64,000 bases of DNA. Source: Litomosoides sigmodontis. Taxonomy: Eukaryota > Nematoda > Chromadorea > Rhabditida > Onchocercidae. The translations under genes and the position numbers were made by a program. How positions within the stretch are numbered: the first letter of the stretch is position 1; each line of letters opens with the position of its first letter. The notes under the pieces were generated by a model that worked only from the letters and a program-made list of their open reading frames with translations, did not search any database and was not told the origin of the DNA. Shown piece after piece: positions 29,501 to 64,000 of this stretch. The DNA is taken from assembly GCA_963070105.1 (NCBI GenBank), contig OY718807.1, positions 8,409,983-8,473,982 of the forward strand. The letters run 5' to 3'.

Positions 29501-32500
29501 TTATATCGGTTGAAGTATGTATAACAATACTGTTTTGTAATAATTAAAAACCGTTACTTACTAATTATTCATGACGTGGAGGACACTAATAGCTATATGC
29601 GTTTAGTCTTACGTCTGTTTTTTCCCTCACTATATTTCTCTTCGATTTATCTTTAGGACACATTATTTTCGGCATTTTTGAATCATGGGCATATGTTACA
29701 AATCTCTTATATTTTTTTACAATTTAGCATTCTAGGGATGCGATCAGCCCTTATCTCTTGAGGCGTTTAAAAAAGGATGTCGAAATGTTTATTCATTTAC
29801 CCTCAAAAACAGAACAGGTCGATTTTTCTTATTCATTTTACTTGTTTTATTTAATTTCGAACATTTTATTTAGTTATTACTTTAATAATGAGGCGTTAAG
29901 TGTTGGGTTTTCGATTGCTCCTCCATTTTAAGGTACTTTTTTGCAATATTACGCCGTGCCAGCGTAGACTTTATGAAGAATATTTGTCATCTCGTGAGTG
30001 CAACTGTATTCTGTCTGGCAAAGTGGATCCCTTCATTGGTTTAATCACATTACGCAAATTGTGTAATCATCCGGATCTTATAACTGGTGGACCAAATAAA
30101 TTTAGTATGAATTTCGTTTTGGCAATTAACTGGCTGTTCATATTTTATTGTTCGTCTACATCATTTGTATGGGGAAATGTTAGTAGAATTATTTCGGTAA
30201 TATTGGATCTTGCGTAAAAGCACCTACGAAATTGCAGCAATTAGTATAATTACAGTTTAATTATTTGCTGTTGTAGATGACTACGATATCGCAGTAGATG
30301 AAGAAATGGACTTCGGTGCGCCTTGTAGAAGTGGCAAAATGCAGGTAACTATTAAAAGAATCTCATTTCATGCGCTTTCGAGTGTTGTAAACTACTTCGA
30401 CCGCAGTCTATATATCTTATGTAGGAGCTAGTTTAGAAATCTTTCCAGGTGCTGAAGTCTCTACTAAGGTTATGGAGACGGCAAGGTCAAAAAGTTCTGC
30501 TGTTTTCTCAGAGTCGACAAATGCTGACGATCTTGGAAAAATTTGTGATTCAGGAAGGGTAGCTGTTTCACTTTTGCTCTTGTGATTTTTTAAATCAGCT
30601 TTATACTTACTGTGCAAATTTTTGCTTTAGATACAAATATCTGAGAATGGATGGCACAACACCAGTTAGAAGTCGTCAGTTACTTGTTGAAAATTTTAAT
30701 AAGGTTACGTTATTCATTTATAATCAATATTTTAATCCAATGTCTTTATCAAAGATGCAAGCATATTGACTGTATATTTTATTAGAATTCTAGACTCTAT
30801 GAACTGTTGTCTGGCTTAGTGGTAGACAAGTCGTTACTTTTGTCATTGCAGGATAGCGAGATTTTCATTTTCCTGTTAACTACTCGTGTCGGTGGACTAG
30901 GGATCAATCTTACTGGCGCTAATCGAGTTGTAATCTTTGATCCTGATTGGAATCCTTGCACCGATATCCAGGTTTCTAAAATATTTTGCTTGAAAGAGAT
31001 GATTATTTACCACTCATAAGAACCCACTGTTTAAAGGCACGTGAGCGAGCATGGCGTATCGGTCAGGAACGTGCTGTTACTATATATAGATTATTAACTG
31101 GTGGCACCATTGAAGAAAAAATTTATCACAGGTACATTCTTTTTCCTTTCCCTATTCAGTCTTTGTTTTTTAATGTTACGTATCTTACGGATTCTTCAAA
31201 ACCAACGGAGGTTGTTGTTAGAAGAACCTAAATGGTATATAAAATGCAAATCTTTTTCTTTAGTCTTCTTTTTGAAATCATTTTAGGCAAATCTTTAAAG
31301 TTTTCCTATCAAATCGTATACTGGTTGACCCGAAACAACGACGATTCTTCAAAACCAACGATTTGCATGAATTATTTTGTTTAGGTTATTTTATTATAAA
31401 ATTTATGGTATCTTAAGTGAGTTGTTTTGCGGAACATTGATTGTTTTAAGTAGTGTGCCGTCTATTTTTTTTGAAATTTATGCATGTTATTTGTACATGA
31501 TGTTTCTGTTGACTGAGCTATTCATTGTAGGCGATAACAAAGTGCTCAAAATGGAAGGCACCGAAACAGCAGCGATTTTAAGCAGCACTACTACAAATTT
31601 TAATCGACATAATTTCTTTGATAAAAGTGAAAAGGAGTACGCCTTGTAAAGTTTTTTCATCGATTTAGGTTTCTAAAACAGGATAAGGAATGACAGTAAC
31701 AGTAAGAAGAACTAGATAAATGTTTCAAGTGTCTTTAATAATTAGTAGTAATATTAACAGTCGCGAAAAAAAACGAAAAGAGATGAAAAAGCGAAAAAGG
31801 CTTGACTCGAGGTCGATATCAGAGGATGACGATGATCATGATCCGAATGCTTTTGTTGAAGAACATTTATCGACTGAAAAACTGAACAGTTTGCGAGAAC
31901 TTGCTCGGAAAATTAGCAGGTCTTTAATTATTGGATAATTTTCCTAAAGTATTGGTAATCTTTTTTGCGACATACCGGCATCCTTTATTGTTCAGATCAA
32001 TTGGTGAAAGAGCTGAAGAAAAAAGAAAAGGTGATGAAAGAGAAGACAAGAATGGAAAAGAAAGGAAGCAGGTGGTTGGTGAAAGTTCGAAAATTAAAAT
32101 TCCTTATTTGAAAAAGAAACGGCGATATAAGCAATCGACAAAAGATTCTTCTGAACAGGTAATATTACCGGCGATTTTAATGTTTAATTTTTATGGCTTT
32201 CGGAGCAATTTGCTGTACAGCTTTAAAGGACGGTAATCGTTCCACTTGCAAAAAAATTTAAATAATCGGATGTTATTAGGGCTTCTGCATTTAATGTGAA
32301 AAATTCTTTAGGATGATTATGTACTTGGCAAATTGTTAACAAATGCAGGAATTATCTCAGCTCTTCAACATGACCAGATTTTCATGACAGATATTGCTGA
32401 TGAGCAGTTAATTGAAGATGAAGCAAATGCTGTTGCTGCTAAAGCTGCGGCGTCAGTAAGGCGTTCAAGAAGGTTCTAGTACACTATTCAAAAACTTCAA

Positions 32501-33360
32501 AAGTCGAATTTTATGATCCGACTATTATATTCATCCTTTCAGGATTTCTTCAAAACAATTCGTCGAAAAACCAAGATTCGGTTTGCGAAAAGCTGCTGGG
32601 TTCCAGTCAATTATTGAAGATAACAATGATGACACAGAAGGACCAAATTTTAGTGGTGAAGCTCTGTTCAAGTACATTTTTTTCCTTTTTTCGCTGCTGT
32701 GGTTTATGAAACTGTTGCCTATCAAATTCAAAGTGGAATTCAGAGCATGAATTACAAAAAATTTATTAAACCTTTGGAAATTTTTTGCTTTTAATTGAGT
32801 TTGAAGTTTGAATTACTCAAATTGCTTGGTTCAACTTTTCTTTCATCCAGTGAAAAAAGTGGTGGAAGCTTGTTGAATGCTATTCGTCAGAGGAAGCAAC
32901 GTACTTTGGATATTCAAAAAACAGACGATGAAGAGGATTCAGAGGAAGTTCGTTTTACAATTTTCTAATACGTTTCTTCGCTTCCATGTCTACTATACTG
33001 AAAACTTTTCAGCACTATCCTTCGCTTTTTAATGCGGCTGGATCGTCAGATTTGAAAAAGACTGATAAATATGACAAGCTGGCAGAAGATATTCGTTTAT
33101 TTATGGTTCACAGGAAAGGGCAAGCGTTGACGGATGAAATTTTGCAAAGTTTCAAGGTAGTAGTAATTTCTACCAGTAAGATTCATATACTTTTTTAAAA
33201 TCCTTCATCAAATTTTATGTTGGCATAGTGCATTTTCATAAGCGTTTTTCAGAATTGTGTGTCGGTTGAGGATTCATTTGCATTTCGATCAATTTTGAAA
33301 CGTTTGTGTAAACTGCAGAAAAACTCAAACGTATGGATGCTTAGAGATGAGTATCAATGA
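26527..33360 (+). CDS. csb-1: Cockayne syndrome B / ERCC6 SNF2-family ATPase (25 exons)
   Basis: This is a DNA-dependent ATPase that senses RNA polymerase II stalled at lesions and starts transcription-coupled nucleotide excision repair. Exons end or start at 26527-26727, 27097-27309, 27445-27650, 27736-27861, 28131-28283, 28376-28546, 28703-28826, 28964-29049, 29189-29335, 29736-29817, 29933-30104, 30277-30344, 30449-30558, 30631-30703, 30852-30971, 31037-31131, 31287-31384, 31531-31645, 31761-31919, 31996-32158, 32312-32472, 32543-32671, 32851-32947, 33013-33156 and 33253-33360. All phases close, giving 1106 aa. Helicase motifs are I DEMGLGKT (about 273), Ia [18 protein letters not shown] (about 387), [31 protein letters not shown] and VI RAWRIGQ (about 690). 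N-terminal ALEQGLLKQ and the C-terminal winged-helix ([12 protein letters not shown] to WMLRDEYQ) are CSB-specific. Basic patches at exons 19-20 look like nuclear localisation signals. Start at 26527; an in-frame ATG at 26440 adds an unlikely hydrophobic leader. Confidence 0.94.
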
Positions 33361-35403
33361 TATGATGTTGAATCGATGTACATCGCCTATTTTGTTTCTT
33401 GTCTGTAAATTGTGAATTTTAAGAACTTTTTGGAAAACTTATACTTTCTGTGTTAGGTCCTTCACAATAATTTCAGTGGAATAGTTTAGGGAGTTCAAAA
33501 AGTCCTACCAATAATTATTCAAGTTTATCAAATACCTTTTTTTTTGATTCCTTGAACTCAAAATTATAGAAGCTAGAAGGCATGATATCCTTTTTAATCT
33601 CTTCGTGCCTTTCTTACCTCCGATTTCATCGACATGCTTGGTACACTACAAACTGCAATCAGTAATGCGTAACCTTAAATTTGCATTTTCTCTCGTTATC
33701 TGTAGATGCCTTTGATTGTTATTATACTAGTTCGATACGAAGAATGATGATCTTGCTTCTTACAGTTTAGATTCTGTAAATATTGTAATTTAGTTTTTGC
33801 GTTAGTAAAAACCAAGTGGTCCTCCACTTCCACATATAAAATCTCTGAATGAAATGCATTTTTGTTATAGGAACAGTCATAATGAAGCAATCCTAAATGG
33901 TTAATCAATGAGTTATTATTTATGTGAAAAAAGCACGGTAGATCTTACGAATAATGCACCTTCTAGAAAATATAATTTACTAAATTAATTTAGAACGAAA
34001 TTTACGTGCAACAAACTCGACAAGACATGTAATATAATCGATGACCAACTTAGAATTGATAATTTAGGAATGTTAAATTGTCTTCAATTAGTTTTTGTCC
34101 ATAATTTAAATGATTATTGACTGTACTTCGTTAGAAGGCATATAAAACTGATTAGATGAGAAATAGTCCTTAAATCGTAATTATTAGTTTCAATCATTCA
34201 GTGCAGGGTACGATAAAATTCAACTGTAGACATTTCCAATTTAAAATAGTTAGAAAAACTTTTCGCATTAACATCATTTAAACGGCTAGATACTTGGACA
34301 AATTGCTTTGATTGATTAACTGGCTAATTAAATTGTTAAAAAATCATTTGAGATAGTTTTCGTCATTGTTGTAAATGATGCGAACTTACAGGATAATTAC
34401 GAAAGAAATGTGATGAAAAATGAGCCATTTAAATGATGAATTGCCAAATCGCTTTGTTAGGCGAACGTTATTATAAAATTAGTTGAAATTTGAAAAATTA
34501 AATTAAAAATCTATGCAAATGTTTGTTTGTAAGCGATGGAGAAGTTAATCGAAAAATCGAATTTACTTTTCCATTAATCAATTATAAATTAATTCAAATA
34601 TGCGGAGGTATGGAGCAATTTTTTATTATGCATTTCATATGAAAATGCGAATTTAGAACAATGCAAAATCAAAAAATGAAACTAAGCAGAAAAAAAGAAA
34701 AAAAAGAATTAGGCAGCTCTAAGGTGTAAAATTTGATTGAATTCGCCAAATACGTTGAATAAACATTTGTACAAATTACAATCAGATGGTAAAAAAGTTT
34801 GTTATTTCTCTTTTGAGACTAATTTAGGATGAGTCTAAACTCATCGGCAAAATTTAGAGAGGGAAATTTTCGCATAGCAAATATCGATCGTTTCGATCGT
34901 AATTTTCCTACTAATTTAGAATTAGAAAATAATTTCTGTTGCACCATTTTCATCTCTTGTTGTAATTCTACTAAAAATTTTAAGCATTTAAAATCGAAAT
35001 AATAAATTGACAAATAAAAAAAAAAGGAAAAATGGCATTAAAGCACTGAGATTGTATTAACATAATTACCTTATTTACGACAAACAAATAAAATCGAAAA
35101 TTTTTCGAAATGAAATGAGCAAAATGCAAAAGGGACGCAATTAAACAAGATGATATGATATGATATGATAATGGCATGATCATTTTTATCTCAATTTTAT
35201 GACAATCATTTTTATCACAATTTTGTTTCATTTTTTTTTTCACGCTTACAACTCAAAGTGAAGTAGCAGCAGCATCGATCGATTGCGAACCGATCAACGA
35301 GGAGGAAATCAATTTTTGAATTATCATTTGCAAAGTGATATGTGTGAAAGAAACAATTACGCAAACGCAACAGAATGCAACAACTGCATGACTCATCGAT
35401 TTC
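33361..35403. other. Convergent 3' intergenic region between csb-1 and the KCNQ gene
   Basis: This 2-kb AT-rich spacer contains the two 3' UTRs. A short (GATAT)n run occurs near 35155-35171. No gene, RNA or mobile element is recognised. Confidence 0.55.
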
Positions 35404-61008
<25,605 letters not shown>

Positions 61009-64000
61009 GTACTCATGCAATCTGATAATTTCCTATTTTGAACTTCCACTAGCAGAATGCAAATTTGACTTTGACATACTTTTCTCTCACTCATTAGCAG
61101 TATAAGCTGAAAGTAAAAACAAAACAAAAAGTGCTTCATTTAGTAATTTTTGCAAAAAAAAAAAGAAAGACGAAGCGACCGTTTTTTCCTTTCACCTTTT
61201 AAAATATTTTCAACAAAATTTTATGAACAATTATTGACCTATTTGTTTGCAATTATCGAATTGCTAAAATAAGGCATCAATGATTTTTGGACGTTTGAAA
61301 TAAATGTTAGAAGCTGTTGAATGAAATATTTGAAAGAATTACGTCAATTTTAAAATTAATAAACATTTTACACATTATTAATTATGCTATTTCGATAAAA
61401 ACTGCGGTTGTTTCGTTTCGGTTTTGTTTTTTTTTTCATGAAAAATATTAGAGAAATTTTTGAATTAAATAAAAATAGCTGTTTGTTGAAGTTGAATGAG
61501 AAAAAAAAGAGGAGGAAAAAAATATTTACAGCGTGAATTAGACGATCGCTTAACAAATGATGTACTCGTTTTATAAGCTTAGCTTTTCTGCTTATAATTT
61601 TTAAAAAATTCTTCCCTCTCTCTCTCTTTCTCTTTCTCTCCTTCTCGCTCACTATCACTCCCTCACTCCCTTTCTCTTTTTATGTCAATAAATGATATTT
61701 TCATCAACAGATGAATGGATGATAGAATTAATTTTGGACAATTTACCGAAGACCAGTAATACAGCCATCCTCTACTACACATCCTCATATCCACGTTCAT
61801 CAAAAAAAAAAGATTAAAATTGTTTCGCGTTTAGCACTTTAATAACTAAAATATCAAAATTTTTTATCACTAATTAATAACAGTGTTGAAATTTAAATTG
61901 CATTAGTGTAGCATCGTAAAAAATTGAAAAAGTTGAGATGTAAAATTTAATTTTGAACTTTTTCCGCTTCAAGATAACTAATTCATTTTTTGGTGAAAAA
62001 AATGTTAAAATGTTTCCTTTCCTTTTTTTTTACTTAAATTTTATTAGTAACTTCAATATTTGTTAACTACTATGAAAAAGTTGTTCGCTTCTCCTTCTCT
62101 TTTTTAAATTGCTGTTGAAATTATTTTCAATTTTAAGTGCTACGATGAAGTGTACGAGTAGTGCTGCTGGCAATGTCAGCTGTCAAAGTATGATTTGCAT
62201 CACCTAAGTAAGCTGGTCACTGACAAAATGATTATCGCCGTTTAACTTCACCATTTGATAATTTCCATTACAGAATATTGTAAAAACAAAAATTCAAATT
62301 TTTAAGTAAACAAAAGTTTGTGAAAAAAAAGCGAATTAAAGTAAGCAAAAATGAAAAAAGAAGAGAAGCACAACGAAATTTTAAGCAAAATTTTCGTTTT
62401 TTTTTGCATAAAAAATCAACAAAGAGCGAAGAGAATAAAGTCGAAGAAATGTCGCCAGCAAATAGAAATGGAAGAAAATTTGCGAATTGAAAAATTACTT
62501 TGCCGTTTCGCAATTTTTGCAAAAAAAAGTTTTTGTTTCCGAAATGGCACAAAAGCAGTGAATGATTGATAGACAAATTTCTTGAGGGAATTATGCCGAA
62601 TATATAAATTATTTTATAAAAAATTTTCACTTTTATCCTCTTATTTTAATACAAACAAAAAAATTTCGTTTGAAATTTGTTGCCATAAAATGGAAAAATT
62701 AATCGAAACCTTCAAATGAACACATCGCTTGGTCTTTTTTTTGAAAAAAATTTTTGGGTAAAAAAACGGCAAATAAATTGTACGTGACGCTTAAAGTATC
62801 AAATTATAACTTAATAAGGTAGAGTTAAATGTTAAATCTGAACAATAAATACTAAGTGAAATTTGAGATATAAAAGCAGCACTTATTTAAATGCAATTTG
62901 AATAATTTCTATGATTACATTTGAAACTATCCGTGTAAATTCCACCATCAACAAATCGATTTTTCCTTGATCAAGGAAGTACTATAGTGAATGTGAGAAG
63001 TGAATGCTAAATTGAAACTTTAATCGGTGAATGTGAATGAACAAACTGAAAGTTTAGGAGAGAAGTCAATCTGTAAAATGAACGTTAAATTGAAACCTTC
63101 GAAAGACTTTAAAAGCATTTTACAAGAGCATTCCAAGCATATGATGTGTTTGAATTTTGAGTAATGAAATGCAAATTGCCTTTGTTTTTTTTTAAAAAAA
63201 AAATGAGACGCAGCATCAAAGGGACAATTATTGCTTGTTTTCATTCCAAACGAATTGCTGCATATGACGTTTAAAATTTGTGGAGAAAAAAAAACATCAT
63301 TTTTTAATTATTATATAAGCAATGGAGTAATGCAATTAAAATAGCTGGAAAGGTAATGAAAGGAGAGAATTTAAAATTTGCAATGTACCGAAATAAAATT
63401 ATTTCATCAACATCTTTTTTTTCATATTGTTTTTGGTCTTATCAATATTATTTTATGATTTCATCAATATTTCACCAATCGATCAACCAACAGTCATCAT
63501 CAATCAATCAATATTGATCAATAATTCATCAATCAATCAATATTGATCAATAATTACTTCATAAGTTAGGCAAAAATTACGCAGAAAAGTAGCACTTTTG
63601 CATTTGCGCAATATTGCGATTACCGTACGCTACACATATCAACAAGCAATCGATAACTAATCAAGCATTCAATTCAAAATTTAAACTATTAGTTGTCACA
63701 AATTAAACATACTAAATGAAAATTCCTATTCCATACTATAAGACGTGTTTCACGTTACATTTTCTGAAATATCACCCACTGATAGGGTAACTGATAGTTG
63801 ATGAATTAATTTTTGCAATAATTAATTATAGAATTTTCATTCGTTGAACACTCCGTAGAACATTTAGAAATTGTGAAATATTCAACAAATACTGTCTACC
63901 ATTCACTGATTATATCTTTTTTATATAAAATAAAACGCAGACGTCCATCCCAAATTTAATGCTTATTTCGTTTTTAATCCAAAACAAATAAAAATAGAAA
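61009..64000. other. Region upstream of the KCNQ first exon
   Basis: The sequence is AT-rich without a confident gene. It contains a minus-strand exon-like start at 61800-61747, a compositionally distinct block at 62150-62230, CT repeats at 61614-61640 and tandem copies of a palindrome at 63498-63555. Promoter elements of the KCNQ gene may lie here but none can be named. Confidence 0.5.
63498..63555. repeat. Two perfect 29-bp tandem copies carrying a palindrome
   Basis: Each copy consists of ATCA tetramers followed by the palindrome TATTGATCAATA. Copies are at 63498-63526 and 63527-63555. The flanking sequence is also rich in ATCA tetramers. Confidence 0.95.

Noticed and set aside
63480..63560. 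CRISPR-like direct repeats
   Set aside because: Two adjoining copies without spacers in a eukaryotic genome; a simple tandem duplication.

Overview
The window is AT-rich animal DNA. Small exons (mostly 70-250 bp) are separated by 50 bp to several kb of AT-rich intron. 3' splice sites follow the nematode TTTTCAG/TTTAG type, and simple repeats are very abundant. The protein set (HNF4-type nuclear receptor, nematode-like KCNQ channel with conserved kqt features) and the splice signals point to a nematode, most likely a spirurid/filarial (clade III) species. The species cannot be fixed from sequence alone. No bacterial operon, CRISPR array, IS element, tRNA or rRNA was recognised.

Layout. 1-5.8 kb: microsatellite-rich, with two or three orphan exon-like islands at the left edge. 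5.85-9.2 kb (+): HNF4-like nuclear hormone receptor, 5 exons and a possible alternative last exon at 10.4 kb. 13.24-14.85 kb (-): NUDT5-type ADP-sugar pyrophosphatase, 5 exons. 16.85-21.45 kb (+): lysyl-tRNA synthetase, 15 exons, complete. 22.86-25.62 kb (-): PCID2/Thp1 PCI-domain subunit of TREX-2, 10 exons. 26.53-33.36 kb (+): Cockayne syndrome B (ERCC6/csb-1) SNF2 ATPase, 25 exons, head-to-head with PCID2. 35.40-61.01 kb (-): a KCNQ (kqt) voltage-gated potassium channel whose reading phases chain through 18 exons. One of these is a small C-terminal exon recovered here only by phase logic. The first intron is about 14 kb and holds a perfect (TAA)193 array and several other tandem repeats. 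61-64 kb: upstream region of kqt, with one candidate alternative first exon.

The genes are ordinary single-copy housekeeping, DNA-repair/mRNA-export and neuronal genes with no shared pathway. The only tight physical coupling is the divergent PCID2/csb pair (about 0.9 kb apart) and, more loosely, the divergent NUDT5/lysyl-tRNA synthetase pair (2.0 kb). Exon models were built by hand. A splice junction was accepted when donor, acceptor, reading phase and remembered family alignment all agreed. Family comparisons are from memory, not from a database search.

Most interesting points: an 18-residue polyglutamine tract in the kqt N-terminus; the very long pure TAA array in its first intron; a 41-bp-stem inverted repeat immediately upstream of a kqt 3' splice site; phase-symmetric linker exons suited to cassette splicing; and unexplained exon-like islands at 0.5, 1.5-2.6, 48.7, 59.9 and 61.8 kb.
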